DNA of 64,000 nt from Chlamydiota bacterium. GTDB lineage: Bacteria; Chlamydiota; Chlamydiia; Chlamydiales; JAAKFR01. The stretch spans positions 1-64,000 of the forward strand of contig JAJFLY010000004.1 of assembly GCA_021772455.1 (NCBI GenBank). The letters run 5' to 3'. The position numbers and the translations under genes are program-made. How positions within the stretch are numbered: the first letter of the stretch is position 1; every line of letters begins with the position of its first letter. Below, piece after piece: positions 37,025 to 46,984 of the stretch. Below the pieces are notes generated by a model. It did not search any database, was not told the origin of the DNA, and was given only the letters and a program-made list of their open reading frames with translations.

Positions 37025-37666
37025 CTATTTCTTTTGTGCAAGCGTTTCTTCGCCGTGATTAATCCAAACTTTCACGCCAATGCACCCATAAGTTGTCTCA
37101 GCACGTGCGGTTGCATAATCAATATTAGCTCGTAGAGTATGAAGAGGGATTTGTCCATCCTTATACCACTCACTTCGTGCAATTTCAGCACCCCCAAGTC
37201 GCCCTGAAACTTGAATTTTTACGCCTAAAGCGCCAGCATCCATGCACGCTTGCATCGATTTTTTCATTACTCTTCTAAATGCGACACGTCTTTTCAGTTG
37301 GTGTGCAATATTATCTGCAACAAGTTGCGCATCATGATCTGGCCGCTTGATCTCTTCTACTTCGACCCAAACTTCTTTTCCTGTCAACTTACGCAGTTCT
37401 AACTTCAGTTGATCGATCTCAGCACCTTTCTTTCCAATCACAAGACCAGGTCTAGATGTATGGATTGAAACTTCAACTTTACCGCTCATTCGGCGAATCA
37501 TAATACGGGAAGCTCCCTGACAGCAGGATTTTCTTTTCAAAAATTTGCGTATTTGAAAATCTTCAATGAGCATGTTTCCAAACTCTTGCTTATTCCCGTA
37601 CCATAGCGAACGCCAATTCTTAGTTACGCTGGTGCGAAGACCAATTGGACATACCTTTTGTCCCAT
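37025..37666 (-). CDS. rpsC: Ribosomal protein S3
   Basis: 213 residues. The ATG at 37666 ([17 protein letters not shown]) is chosen over the longer frame, which overlaps rplV. The KH domain [18 protein letters not shown] and the C-terminal [18 protein letters not shown] block are intact. Confidence 0.96.
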   Translation of the reverse strand: MGQKVCPIGLRTSVTKNWRSLWYGNKQEFGNMLIEDFQIRKFLKRKSCCQGASRIMIRRMSGKVEVSIHTSRPGLVIGKKGAEIDQLKLELRKLTGKEVWVEVEEIKRPDHDAQLVADNIAHQLKRRVAFRRVMKKSMQACMDAGALGVKIQVSGRLGGAEIARSEWYKDGQIPLHTLRANIDYATARAETTYGCIGVKVWINHGEETLAQKK

Positions 37667-37667
37667 T

Positions 37668-38018
37668 CTATTGCTCCTTAGCTTCTTTTTCGCCGACAAT
37701 CACAGTAAAGTGGCTTGTTCTTTTTAAAACCGGGGCTCTTCCACCGCGAGATTTAGACTTCGCTCTTTTATGGGTTGGCCCTTCATCAACGCGCACTTCT
37801 AAAACTATCAATTGATCCCTGCGCGCATCCCACTGCATTTCTGCGTTTGCGATTGCACTATCCAGAGTCTTTTTAAGAAGACGTCCAGCTTTGAGGTTGC
37901 AATACCCCAACTGAACTCCTGCATCATCAACAGCAAGTCCACGAATAAGATTCGCTGCTAATCTCGCTTTGCGAGGAGGAACTCGGATAAATTTTGTTAC
38001 AGCCTTTGACTGATCCAT
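37668..38018 (-). CDS. rplV: Ribosomal protein L22
   Basis: 116 residues with [14 protein letters not shown] and the exit-tunnel loop region [19 protein letters not shown]. Confidence 0.97.
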   Translation of the reverse strand: MDQSKAVTKFIRVPPRKARLAANLIRGLAVDDAGVQLGYCNLKAGRLLKKTLDSAIANAEMQWDARRDQLIVLEVRVDEGPTHKRAKSKSRGGRAPVLKRTSHFTVIVGEKEAKEQ

Positions 38019-38028
38019 GTTTAAACCT

Positions 38029-38292
38029 TTATTTCTTCACTGGGTGAGCTTTAAAAAATCGCGTGGGCGAAAACTCACCAAGTTTGTGTCCAACCATTGT
38101 CTCCGAAACAAAAACAGTCAGAAACTTACGGCCATTATGCACTTCAAACGTGTGTCCAATCATATCAGGAATAATCATCGAACGACGAGACCACGTTTTG
38201 ATTGGAGTCTTTTTACCTTCTACATTCAATTTCCGAATTTTATTCAGAAGATGATGATCTACGAAAGGTCCTTTTTTTAGTGATCTACCCAT
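38029..38292 (-). CDS. rpsS: Ribosomal protein S19
   Basis: 87 residues, starting [19 protein letters not shown], with [20 protein letters not shown]. It lies 3 bp after rplB. Confidence 0.98.
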   Translation of the reverse strand: MGRSLKKGPFVDHHLLNKIRKLNVEGKKTPIKTWSRRSMIIPDMIGHTFEVHNGRKFLTVFVSETMVGHKLGEFSPTRFFKAHPVKK

Positions 38293-38295
38293 AGC

Positions 38296-39150
38296 TTACT
38301 TCCTGCGATCCTTGACAATCCATTTAGTTGTTTTACTTTTCTTACGTGTGCGGTAACCTTTTGTAGGTTTAGCCCACGGAGTTTGTGGAATGTAGCCATT
38401 ATGACGCCCTTCACCACCACCGTGTGGGTGATCTACCGGGTTCATCGCTGTTCCACGTACTGTTGGTCGAATCCCTTTCCACCGGTTACGGCCAGCTTTC
38501 CCTTCGACTCGCAAACTGTGCTCAGAGTTCGAAACTTCACCAAATGTTGCGCGGCACGTCTCCTTAATGAGTCTAAACTCGCCAGAAGGCATTTTAATCG
38601 TTGCGTAACCATTGCTTCTCGCTACCAATTGAGCTGACAGACCGGCTGAGCGTACAAGTTTTCCGCCACGACCTGGCTGCATCTCAATGTTGTGAACAAC
38701 AGAACCTAAAGGCATTGACTTTAAGCTCATACAGCACCCAACGCGGAACGGGCTCTTATCACCAGAAAGAATTTGATCTCCATTACTGATTCCTTTCGGA
38801 GCCAGAATATAACGCTTTTCACCATCCACATAATTTAAAAGAGCAATATGCGCAGAGCGATTTGGGTCGTACTCAACAGATGCAACTTTTGCTGGGATGT
38901 TATCTTTATCTCTACGGAAATCGATCATTCGATAGTGCCGCTTATGCCCACCACCACGATGGCGACATGTAATATGTCCATTATTATCACGACCATTTGT
39001 GCGTCTTTTTGGCAAAAGAAGCCCTTTGGTCGGCTTAACTGTTCTCTTCGCCTTTGAGTCTCGTAGATCACCTAGGCGCGTCAATTCATTAAAGCTCGGC
39101 AATACAAGCTGACGCTGAGAAGGGGTCGTTGGTTTAAATTTCTTAGGCAT
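38296..39150 (-). CDS. rplB: Ribosomal protein L2
   Basis: 284 residues. The [20 protein letters not shown]-type N-terminal block (here [18 protein letters not shown]) and the peptidyl-transferase-proximal [13 protein letters not shown] loop with its conserved histidine are present. Confidence 0.98.
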   Translation of the reverse strand: MPKKFKPTTPSQRQLVLPSFNELTRLGDLRDSKAKRTVKPTKGLLLPKRRTNGRDNNGHITCRHRGGGHKRHYRMIDFRRDKDNIPAKVASVEYDPNRSAHIALLNYVDGEKRYILAPKGISNGDQILSGDKSPFRVGCCMSLKSMPLGSVVHNIEMQPGRGGKLVRSAGLSAQLVARSNGYATIKMPSGEFRLIKETCRATFGEVSNSEHSLRVEGKAGRNRWKGIRPTVRGTAMNPVDHPHGGGEGRHNGYIPQTPWAKPTKGYRTRKKSKTTKWIVKDRRK

Positions 39151-39163
39151 CGTAACTCCTCAA

Positions 39164-39505
39164 TTACACCTGATCAATCAAATCGCCAGGTTCCATGGTG
39201 ACAATGGCTTTTTTATGTGAAGCAGTAAGACCTTTCTTTCCGCGGCCCTTCTTCTTCATCTTTCGCTTTGTATGAAGCGTATTCACCTTTGTCACCTTGA
39301 CATTCTGCTCTTTATAGATCGCCTCAACCGCAACAGCAATTTCTTGCTTATTTGCATGACGATCTACGATAAAAACGTACTTAGGCGACTTGCATCGCAA
39401 TACGCATGGGTTGTTTTCAGCATTTTGCAACTGCTCCAACACCGTCGATTTTTCCGTTATGTAGCGTGACTTAATCACTGCGTAAGGGTCTTTCATCTTT
39501 TGCAC
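39164..39505 (-). CDS. rplW: Ribosomal protein L23
   Basis: 113 residues, starting with IKSRYITEKSTVLEQ and containing FIVDRHANKQEIAVAVEAIY. It directly abuts rplD. Confidence 0.95.
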   Translation of the reverse strand: MQKMKDPYAVIKSRYITEKSTVLEQLQNAENNPCVLRCKSPKYVFIVDRHANKQEIAVAVEAIYKEQNVKVTKVNTLHTKRKMKKKGRGKKGLTASHKKAIVTMEPGDLIDQV

Positions 39506-40201
39506 TTACATCAAATTATTTTTTAATTCTTCGAGAGCCGACTCACTAATAACGACTCTTTGAGCCGCAATGAGATCGTACCCATTAACATTTTGCGCAA
39601 TCACAAAGGCGCTTTTAGGCAGATTGCGTACGCTCTTCTTAAAAGCATCGTGCTTATCGGATGCAACCGATACTTTACGCTTTTCCCCTTCAACTTCAAC
39701 TTCGTGGTATTCGCCCTCTCCAACAAACAAAATCCGTCTTCCATCGATCTTTTGCGTTTTTAAAAAGCTGGCAACACTCTTGGTACTAGGCTTCTCTAAT
39801 CCTTTCAAAGCTGCATCTTCAAGAACAAAAATATCCGCATTTTTGATCTTATCAGAAAGCAGATGGCGTGAGGCTAAATGACGCTCTTTACGGTTGACGC
39901 GAATATGTTGATTAAACTTCGGCTTTGGCCCGAAAACAACTCCACCACCGCGACATTGAGGAGCAGCGAGAGTTCCCTGACGCGCGCTTCCCGTCCCTTT
40001 TTGGCGATGAGGCTTTTTATTCGAGTGACTCACTTCTGAGCGCCCTTTTGTATTTGCAGACCATTGGCGAATATTTGCGCGCAACGCAACGATATAGTCT
40101 TTGATCATCTGGCGATTAGCATCAACATCGAGAAATGTATCCTCTACGGCCACTTCTCCAACCTCTTCGCCTTTCAGATTGTATTTCTTCAGAGTACCCA
40201 C
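39506..40201 (-). CDS. rplD: Ribosomal protein L4
   Basis: 231 residues with the extended tunnel-loop block KPHRQKGTGSARQGTLAAPQ. In enteric bacteria L4 also controls the S10 operon. It lies 13 bp after rplC. Confidence 0.97.
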   Translation of the reverse strand: MGTLKKYNLKGEEVGEVAVEDTFLDVDANRQMIKDYIVALRANIRQWSANTKGRSEVSHSNKKPHRQKGTGSARQGTLAAPQCRGGGVVFGPKPKFNQHIRVNRKERHLASRHLLSDKIKNADIFVLEDAALKGLEKPSTKSVASFLKTQKIDGRRILFVGEGEYHEVEVEGEKRKVSVASDKHDAFKKSVRNLPKSAFVIAQNVNGYDLIAAQRVVISESALEELKNNLM

Positions 40202-40214
40202 CGTTAATCCTCAA

Positions 40215-40883
40215 TTATGACTTTTTCTTTTGCTTTTTCTTGCGCGCTGGTGCAATCGATACGAGACCACCACGTGGACCAGGAATCGCCCCTTCAATAA
40301 TAATTAGGTTGCGCCCTTCATCAATCCCCAAAACCCGCAGATTTTGTACCGTGACACGCTCATTACCCATTTGACCAGCTTTCTTCTGACCTTGAAGACC
40401 ACGACCTGGAGTGGAACGCATACCGGTCGAACCACCATGACGATGGAAACCCGAACCGTGAGAAGCAGGACCACCAGCAAAATTGTGCCGTTTAATGACC
40501 CCCTGAAATCCTTTACCTTTTGATACACCGCAGACATCGACGAAAGTAATCTCGCTAAACAGAGAAACACCAACCTCTTGGCCGATAGAATACTCTTCAA
40601 CATCGTCCATGCGAGACTCAGCTAAAAAGCGGCGAGGCTCGACATCAGACTTTTTAAAATGACCGAGCAATTGCTTTGTCATCCGCTTTTCAACAGTGCG
40701 TGGATCTTTCGTAACGATTTTACCAAAACCCAGCTGAAGAGCGTTATAGCCATCAGACTCTTTGCGCTTAATCTGCGTTACAATGTTCGGTTCAGCATGA
40801 ATGATTGTACAAACAACAACATTGCCTGTTTCATCAAACCGCTGCGTCATTCCACGCTTTTTTCCCAAAAGTTTTAATGCCAT
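40215..40883 (-). CDS. rplC: Ribosomal protein L3
   Basis: 222 residues. The GKGFQGVIKRHNFAGGPASH loop and the SIGM-like STGMRSTPGRGLQGQKKAGQ-type block place it as L3. It is the first gene of the cluster here: rpsJ is absent, which is the chlamydial arrangement. The Shine-Dalgarno is weak (AAAGGGAAC, 5 nt spacing). Confidence 0.97.
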   Translation of the reverse strand: MALKLLGKKRGMTQRFDETGNVVVCTIIHAEPNIVTQIKRKESDGYNALQLGFGKIVTKDPRTVEKRMTKQLLGHFKKSDVEPRRFLAESRMDDVEEYSIGQEVGVSLFSEITFVDVCGVSKGKGFQGVIKRHNFAGGPASHGSGFHRHGGSTGMRSTPGRGLQGQKKAGQMGNERVTVQNLRVLGIDEGRNLIIIEGAIPGPRGGLVSIAPARKKKQKKKS

Positions 40884-41074
40884 AGGATGTTCCCTTTAAC
40901 CTTTCATAGCAGATTTTCCTGCCTATATTTCCTAAACCAAGCCTGAATGCTTGCCAGAGGAGCAGCTTTGCAGTAATGGACCAATTGGCCTCCGATTACC
41001 GCGACTTGAAGCCGCCAACCCTGAAAGGACCCAAGTTAAACCCTGGAACCCTCATTTGAGAAATAGAAGTGGAG

Positions 41075-41104
41075 AGCTTATCAGAGGGGGTGTATTTACG
41101 ACAA
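41075..41104 (-). promoter_or_regulatory. Candidate promoter of the ribosomal protein cluster
   Basis: On the minus strand TTGTCG (41099-41104), an 18-bp spacer and TAAGCT (41075-41080) would give a leader of about 185 nt before rplC. It sits just downstream of the terminator of the preceding gene. The match is moderate. The leader (40884-41070) holds no ORF; whether it carries an L4-type control structure cannot be told by eye. Confidence 0.35.
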
Positions 41105-41115
41105 GAGGAAATGGT

Positions 41116-41156
41116 AAAAAAAAAGGCGCCTGTTGAAAACTTCAACAAAAGCGCCT
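41116..41156 (-). terminator. Intrinsic terminator of the Cap1-like gene
   Basis: On the minus strand an AGGCGC...GCGCCT outer stem and a GTTGAA...TTCAAC inner stem are followed by nine T residues (41116-41124). Confidence 0.92.
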
Positions 41157-41178
41157 GTAATTCACTATTATCGGAGAT

Positions 41179-42102
41179 TTAGGTGTCGTGCCAGACACGT
41201 ACAAGCCCGATAGTAGAAATGGCGAGTCCAAGGGGGAGCTTTAGCTCTAAGGGAACTGGAACTCCCGAGTATAGGAAGCCATCCCCCACCAATTCTAGAA
41301 TTTGCTCAACTAATTTCATTACAGTTGAGTAAAATTTTTCACAAAATTCTTTTTTCATTTGCGTTGCATCAGAAAGAAGATCAGCCTGATCACGATTATA
41401 TGCTTTCAAAAGATAGGCTAATTTAAAAGAATTTTCGAAAAAGCTACCAACATGCGCAACAGACATTGCGTAGGGAAAGAAATCTGCCAAGCCATTTAAC
41501 TCAGGGCCATATTGCACTCCAAAGTACTTGCGAATATTTGCAGCCTGACGGGCTGTACCAAACCCAAATATAGTCGCGCTACCACTTAAAAGCCCACCCG
41601 CGGTCTCACCTAATACAAGTAGCTTTTCTGAGGTTGTAAGCGCAACTTCATTGTGCTTGCGTGTGCGCGTAACCTCTACGCTACGAAAAGGATACTCAAT
41701 ATATCCCTCATCACCATTGCCGTCGTAAAACCTTATGCTTTTCGGTTTTTTTGTTTCTGTAGTTAAAGGCTTTCCAAAATAAAAATCTTCGCCGTTGTGG
41801 ATTGTTTTCACAAGAGGACAGATCAATTTGGACCTGGCTACTACTTTAGGGATCAGCTGGATGCTCTTAAGCGTTCCCGTGACATCTCTAGCAACCCCCA
41901 CCCCAATATGCATGGTCTTAATATGAGAAAGAGCACCCTCTGACGCCTCGAAATATCGCCCGCCTTCTGCAACGACCGGCAACAAACTTTGGATAAATTT
42001 GAAGATCTTATCCAGCCCTTCAGGCTTATCTAGAAGTCTTGAGGAACGACTGTCTGGCTTACAAAATAAAGCACCCACAGCTTCACCGATACATGCTGTC
42101 AT
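41179..42102 (-). CDS. Cap1 (CT529)-like inclusion membrane protein candidate
   Basis: A 307-residue protein lying exactly between rplC and fmt, the position of cap1/CT529 in C. trachomatis. Compared with Cap1 from memory, the N-terminus aligns: ALFCKPDSRSSRLLDKPEGLDKIFKF against the Cap1 AFFTQPNNKMARVVNKTKGVDKTIKV region (shown in part), and both end with a hydrophobic segment after an EQILELVGD/EKFLECVAD motif. Hydrophobic stretches are at about 165-190 and 285-303. Cap1 is an inclusion-membrane protein that exposes a T-cell epitope. It is monocistronic, with a near-consensus promoter, AGGAG 7 nt from ATG, and a strong terminator. Confidence 0.65.
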   Translation of the reverse strand: MTACIGEAVGALFCKPDSRSSRLLDKPEGLDKIFKFIQSLLPVVAEGGRYFEASEGALSHIKTMHIGVGVARDVTGTLKSIQLIPKVVARSKLICPLVKTIHNGEDFYFGKPLTTETKKPKSIRFYDGNGDEGYIEYPFRSVEVTRTRKHNEVALTTSEKLLVLGETAGGLLSGSATIFGFGTARQAANIRKYFGVQYGPELNGLADFFPYAMSVAHVGSFFENSFKLAYLLKAYNRDQADLLSDATQMKKEFCEKFYSTVMKLVEQILELVGDGFLYSGVPVPLELKLPLGLAISTIGLVRVWHDT

Positions 42103-42134
42103 TAAACAACTCCTTTAGTGTATGAAAAGTTAGA

Positions 42135-42163
42135 ATGATAACATTTTGAATGTTGATTGTAAA
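42135..42163 (-). promoter_or_regulatory. Promoter of the Cap1-like gene
   Basis: On the minus strand TTTACA (42158-42163), exactly 17 bp, then TATCAT (42135-42140): five of six matches in each box. The leader is about 25 nt. Confidence 0.7.
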
Positions 42164-42170
42164 GATTGAA

Positions 42171-43082
42171 TCAATTCAAATAAAATTTGATGTTTTGGGG
42201 TTGAATGCCTCGCAAAAACACGTCCGCTGGAAGCGCTTTTTTACCCTCTAACTGGACCTCTAGTAGCTCCAAAGCACCTTCTGAGCACCCTACGATGAGT
42301 TTTGAGGGCTCATGCTCAAGGACAGGACGGGCCCGATTGATGCGGAGCCGCTTTTTTGCCCCACGCACCTCTACCCAACACCACGCTCCTGGATTGGGGG
42401 TTAAACCGCGGATTTGATTATGAATTTTTTGAGCGGGCTGAGACCAGTCGATTTCACCATCTTCGGGCTTCACTTTTTTAGCAAAAGTTACTTGAGAAGG
42501 GTCTTGGGGTGTTGCTTTTGCCTCCCCTTTTTCAATTTTTTGCATGACATTCCAGAGCGCCTTTGCCCCTACTAATGCCATTTCATCAAATAGCTCGCCA
42601 GCATTCATCTCTTCAGGGATCGGAATTTTCACGATGGAGTAAACATCACCTGCATCCATCTCTAGGGCCATTTTCATGATCGAAACGCCTGTCTCCTTCT
42701 CACCATCCATCAAGGCACGCTGAACTGGAGCGGCTCCCCGATATTTGGGCAAAATGCTTCCATGGACGTTGATACAGCCGAGTTTTGGGATTTCTAACAC
42801 GTTTTCTCTAAGAATTTCGGCGTAGGCGGCTACAATAAATAGATCTGCATTAAGGGATTTGAGAAGCTCAACAAACTCGGGGTCGGAGGTTTTACGAGGT
42901 TGGTATACCGAAAGGGCGTGAGCTGCTGCTGCTAGCTTAACAGCTGTTGGTTGGGGCGTCCCTGACCGCCCTTTTGGTTTATCGGGACGGGAAATCACGG
43001 CGACAACTTCGACTGATTGTTTAACCAGATAGTTTAGAATGGTCGCTGCAAGCTGAGGGGTCCCAAAAAAAACTACCCGCAT
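42171..43082 (-). CDS. fmt: Methionyl-tRNA formyltransferase
   Basis: 303 residues. It formylates initiator Met-tRNA using 10-formyl-THF. The catalytic block around NVHGSILPKYRGAAPVQRAL contains the conserved Asn and His, and DAGDVYSIVKIPI follows the catalytic Asp; the C-terminal OB domain is present. It starts 3 bp after the lpxA stop as the last gene of the lnt-lpxC-fabZ-lpxA-fmt series. Confidence 0.96.
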   Translation of the reverse strand: MRVVFFGTPQLAATILNYLVKQSVEVVAVISRPDKPKGRSGTPQPTAVKLAAAAHALSVYQPRKTSDPEFVELLKSLNADLFIVAAYAEILRENVLEIPKLGCINVHGSILPKYRGAAPVQRALMDGEKETGVSIMKMALEMDAGDVYSIVKIPIPEEMNAGELFDEMALVGAKALWNVMQKIEKGEAKATPQDPSQVTFAKKVKPEDGEIDWSQPAQKIHNQIRGLTPNPGAWCWVEVRGAKKRLRINRARPVLEHEPSKLIVGCSEGALELLEVQLEGKKALPADVFLRGIQPQNIKFYLN

Positions 43083-43085
43083 CGC

Positions 43086-43952
43086 CTACATTCCCATTTC
43101 AACAAGAAGATCTTCAGGAGATTCGCCATTCGCCTCTTCGCGGATTGCTAAACGTTTGTTTGAGACACCCTGCATTCCGATCAAACCGCGCTTGGTTTCA
43201 CGGCAAAATTCGACAAAGTGCTGCACCTCTGGGAGGGACTCAACCTCATCCTCGATCTTTTTTAATGCGTCGTCGAGGTTTAGGTGAGATCGGTAGACTA
43301 TCCGATAAGCAGAGGCGAGAGCACGACGTGTTTCAAAGGGGAAATTCCGCCGCTTTAGTCCAATCCGATTAACACCACCCATGGTGTAGGGAATCCCTGC
43401 GCCTACGGTGTAGGGAGGAATATCGTTTGTAACGCGACTCATCCCACCAACCATGGCGTGACATCCGATGCGCACAAACTGATGAACAGGGGTCATCCCA
43501 CCAATAATGACAAAGTCTTCGACAATCACATGTCCCGCCAGAAGGGAATTATTGCTCATGATGACGTCATTTCCGATGATGCAGTTGTGGGCAACGTGGC
43601 AATAGGCCATAATCAGACAACGATCTCCAATCTGAACGGTCGTCCCTTCATGAGTTGAGCTGTTGATCGTTGTAAATTCACGGATTTCGCAATTTTTTCC
43701 GATTTTAACGTAGGTCTCTTCACCGCGATACTTTAAATCCTGCGTTTTGGTCCCGATGCTAGCTGAGGGCCAAATTGTCGTGCCGCTGCCAATTGTCGTA
43801 CATCCATCGATATAAACGTGTGATTTGATGACGACATCATCTTCGAGTATGACATTTTTTTTGATGATAACAAAGGGCTCAATAGTGACATTATTTCCAA
43901 TTTTTGCCCCTTCTTCAATCACAGCGGTCGGGTGAATGTTTGATTTAGTCAT
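43086..43952 (-). CDS. lpxA: UDP-N-acetylglucosamine acyltransferase
   Basis: 288 residues. This is the first step of lipid A synthesis, transfer of an acyl chain from acyl-ACP to UDP-GlcNAc. The left-handed beta helix is visible as hexapeptide repeats through residue 190, with the catalytic His in [15 protein letters not shown]. The C-terminal helical domain follows. It lies 16 bp after fabZ. Confidence 0.97.
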   Translation of the reverse strand: MTKSNIHPTAVIEEGAKIGNNVTIEPFVIIKKNVILEDDVVIKSHVYIDGCTTIGSGTTIWPSASIGTKTQDLKYRGEETYVKIGKNCEIREFTTINSSTHEGTTVQIGDRCLIMAYCHVAHNCIIGNDVIMSNNSLLAGHVIVEDFVIIGGMTPVHQFVRIGCHAMVGGMSRVTNDIPPYTVGAGIPYTMGGVNRIGLKRRNFPFETRRALASAYRIVYRSHLNLDDALKKIEDEVESLPEVQHFVEFCRETKRGLIGMQGVSNKRLAIREEANGESPEDLLVEMGM

Positions 43953-43968
43953 ATTACTCCAGCTAGTA

Positions 43969-44439
43969 TTAAATTAGTTCCTTCTTAACGAGGGCAAAAC
44001 CCATTTCCGCTTCGACGGCTACTTTTGAGCCAACCATCGCTTTGGTTTTTACACGCCCACCCTTGCTGCTAAATACAGTTCCTTCACAGAATAAAAGTAA
44101 AATATCACCTGGTTTCACCGGATTGCGAAATTTCACGTGATTCATCGTTAAAAACAGGGCAATTTTGTCGGTAAATCCTTTTTGGTGGATCAACACCCCT
44201 CCCGTTTGTGCCAAAGCCTCAAGAATGAGGACTCCGGGCATAATCGGGGCGTCTGGAAAGTGTCCCTGAAAAAAAGACTCGTTCATCGTTACATTTTTTT
44301 GCCCCACAATCGATGGCACATCCAAATCCACCTCAAGGATTTTATCAATGAGAAGAAAAGGGTGGCGGTGGGGTAAGATCTCCAAGATCTTTTTTATATC
44401 GAACAGTGAAGGTGTATCTAGTGCGTATTTCTCCATCAA
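43969..44439 (-). CDS. fabZ: 3-hydroxyacyl-ACP dehydratase FabZ
   Basis: 156 residues with a hot-dog fold. The active-site His is in [20 protein letters not shown] and the Glu is in the following LEALAQ segment. It acts in fatty-acid elongation and competes with LpxA for hydroxyacyl-ACP. It starts 6 bp after lpxC. Confidence 0.97.
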   Translation of the reverse strand: MMEKYALDTPSLFDIKKILEILPHRHPFLLIDKILEVDLDVPSIVGQKNVTMNESFFQGHFPDAPIMPGVLILEALAQTGGVLIHQKGFTDKIALFLTMNHVKFRNPVKPGDILLLFCEGTVFSSKGGRVKTKAMVGSKVAVEAEMGFALVKKELI

Positions 44440-44445
44440 CCTCTC

Positions 44446-45294
44446 CTAATAAGAAGAAAAATGTTTCATAAATTCTTTGCCAAGCTCGACATTTGGGCGA
44501 TGGCCAGAGCGGATCGCTATCACATGCGCAAGAAATGGAAATCCTACTAAGGCTAAATCGCCAATCAAATCGAGTATTTTGTGCCGTACCATCTCATCGG
44601 GAAAGCGAAGTCCCTCTTTACTAAAAACGACATCATCTTTAATCACAACGGCATTTTCTAAACTTCCCCCACGGATGAGCCCTCGCTCCATCAATGCAGT
44701 GATCTCCTCGTAAAGTGCGAATGTGCGGCATGGGGCAATTTCGTCTTTAAACGTCTCCTCATTAACAACAAGAGAGAGATATTGAGAGCGAATGACGGGA
44801 GTATTGGGATAATGGAGGGTGTAGCTGATGCGATACTCATCGGATGGCAACGCGACAAGATGCGTCTGCCCGTGTGAGTAATAAAGAGGCTCTTTAAGAG
44901 GATGGATGACTTTGCTTGCATCTTGCTCCTCTATTCCTGACTCTTCGATTAATTTCACAAATGGAGCTGAGCTGCCGTCTCCCACAGGGGGCTCACCCTC
45001 ATCGATTTGAATGCAAAGATTATCGATTTGATAGGCGTAAATCGCAGCAAGAACGTGCTCAACTGTTTGTACAGAAGCCGATCCGACACCGATTTTTGTG
45101 CTTCTTGAGGTGTCTTGAACATATTCGATTGCAGCAGGAATCGTCGGTTTTCCAGGTAGATCAATGCGCTGAAAAACAATTCCGCTATCTGCAGATGCAG
45201 GGCAAAAGCGGATGGAGACCTCTTTTCCTGTGTGGATACCAACACCGGAAAATGCAACTTCTTTTTTTAGGGTCCGTTGTGAACGGCTTTTCAT
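44446..45294 (-). CDS. lpxC: UDP-3-O-acyl-N-acetylglucosamine deacetylase
   Basis: 282 residues. It is the committed step of lipid A synthesis. The zinc ligands are His in TVEHVLAAIYA and the His and Asp of VRHKILDLIGDLAL; the catalytic His is in RSGHRPNV. Length is normal. Confidence 0.97.
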   Translation of the reverse strand: MKSRSQRTLKKEVAFSGVGIHTGKEVSIRFCPASADSGIVFQRIDLPGKPTIPAAIEYVQDTSRSTKIGVGSASVQTVEHVLAAIYAYQIDNLCIQIDEGEPPVGDGSSAPFVKLIEESGIEEQDASKVIHPLKEPLYYSHGQTHLVALPSDEYRISYTLHYPNTPVIRSQYLSLVVNEETFKDEIAPCRTFALYEEITALMERGLIRGGSLENAVVIKDDVVFSKEGLRFPDEMVRHKILDLIGDLALVGFPFLAHVIAIRSGHRPNVELGKEFMKHFSSY

Positions 45295-45334
45295 GGAATA
45301 TCTCTAAAAAGTGAAGAGGGACTGTAACGAAAGC

Positions 45335-46984
45335 TTAGTTTTTACGCAAGGGGGAAACTTCTAAACCATTTATAGAGAATGACTTTCTTTTGCGTGCTTT
45401 TCCTGCACATAATACACAAAAGGAAAAACTCGATAGCAAGACCACTGGAAGATCCCCAAAACGGGTGTAAAGAGTCGAATAAGTGTAGAGTGGTAATGAG
45501 AGTGGAAGTGCTTCTGCGGGGCTAAATTCTTTAGCAGTTTCGTATGACAACATCCCGACAATACGCCCTAAGCTATCCACGCCACATGTCACCCCGGTGT
45601 TGCAAGAGCGCAATAGAGGCACCCCCCCTTCAACTGCACGCATACGCCCATGAAAAAAATGGACGATCGGAAGGCGAGAGCTGGGATACCACACATCATT
45701 GGTTAAATTAATAAGAACTCCAGCACCTTTCAAGCGATTATGACGTATCAAATTTCCATAGGTCTCTTCATAACAAATGGATATACCAATTGGTACTCGA
45801 CCTGTTTCAAGCACGTTTGCCCCTTTACCTTTGGTAAAAGAATCTGCAATCCCATATTTTGCAAGGAGGGAACGACACCAGCTGAAGGGAATGTACTCCC
45901 CCATTGGGACTAAAACTTGTTTTTCATACCGCTCGACTTTACTAGAAAATGGACGGGCCAGAAAGGCAGCGTTGTAAGCAGTCTCTTTTTCATAATCCTC
46001 TAACCCGAGCACAACGTCAGCAGAAAACGTGTTGGCTAAACCTTGGGCCCAATAGAGATTGCCTACATAGGGCGCGTCAGTGGGAGGGAGCGCCTCCTTC
46101 TTGTTAAAATAGGTATCAAAATACTGCTCGACCAGTTGGAGTGAATAAATGGGATAGTGAGCTCCATACGGAACAACAGCTTCTGACATGACGATTAGAT
46201 CGGGATGTATGTGCTGGTAGGGTAAGAGCATATCCAAGATCCGCTCCCATTGTTTATCCGGCGAAAGGGGGGTTGAGCCGTTAAAGGGGAGTTTGTATTC
46301 GGGATAGATCGAGGCTTGTACCAACAAAGTCGAGAGGAAATCGGGAGATTCTTTCATATGTTTACTGTGGAACGCTACATGTGCCCACCCGAATAAATAA
46401 GGAGCCGCGGCCACTATAGTCCAGAGGGCAATGCGCGACCTCGAAAAGGCATAGGTCAGGCGCAATGCCATGAGGTTGGTCATGAAAATCCAAAAACTCA
46501 TCCCAAAAATACCGAAAAGGGAGGCGAACTGCAACCCATAAAGGGTTCCACTCAGAGCAATTCCAACAGGATTCCATGAGTACCCGGAAAGTAGATGGAG
46601 GCGCGCCCATTCAAAGAGCGCAAGACCGCCGCTGATCCCTAAAATTCGATAAAAGCTGAGAGGGTCCTTTCTGACAAAGAGTGACAGTATCCCAAATTGT
46701 GCTCCAAGAGCCAGGAAAAGGAGGGATAAGAAGAGATAGATATACCATCCAACATACTTGTCGGAAGCAAACCAGCTAACCTGGACTGCCTGAACTGCCG
46801 CAAACCAAATCATCGCCTGTAAAAATCGTATTTTATAGCTCGTGGAGAGGAGCATCCCCTTCCAAAAAAGGGCGTAGCCCAACGCAGAGGCTATGATACA
46901 GGCGACAACGCTCCAATCGGGTTGTGCAGAGGCAACAACAAGGAATGAAAGACTGAAATAGAGAAGCTGCCGAAATGCCATCAA
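45335..46984 (-). CDS. lnt: Apolipoprotein N-acyltransferase
   Basis: 549 residues with about eight membrane segments and a nitrilase domain. The catalytic triad is visible as Glu in VMSEAVVPYG, Lys in YEKQVLVPMGEYIPF and Cys in ISICYEETYGN. It adds the third acyl chain to lipoproteins. It overlaps the DoxX gene by 4 bp (ATGA). It is the CT534 equivalent by position. Confidence 0.95.
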   Translation of the reverse strand: MMAFRQLLYFSLSFLVVASAQPDWSVVACIIASALGYALFWKGMLLSTSYKIRFLQAMIWFAAVQAVQVSWFASDKYVGWYIYLFLSLLFLALGAQFGILSLFVRKDPLSFYRILGISGGLALFEWARLHLLSGYSWNPVGIALSGTLYGLQFASLFGIFGMSFWIFMTNLMALRLTYAFSRSRIALWTIVAAAPYLFGWAHVAFHSKHMKESPDFLSTLLVQASIYPEYKLPFNGSTPLSPDKQWERILDMLLPYQHIHPDLIVMSEAVVPYGAHYPIYSLQLVEQYFDTYFNKKEALPPTDAPYVGNLYWAQGLANTFSADVVLGLEDYEKETAYNAAFLARPFSSKVERYEKQVLVPMGEYIPFSWCRSLLAKYGIADSFTKGKGANVLETGRVPIGISICYEETYGNLIRHNRLKGAGVLINLTNDVWYPSSRLPIVHFFHGRMRAVEGGVPLLRSCNTGVTCGVDSLGRIVGMLSYETAKEFSPAEALPLSLPLYTYSTLYTRFGDLPVVLLSSFSFCVLCAGKARKRKSFSINGLEVSPLRKN

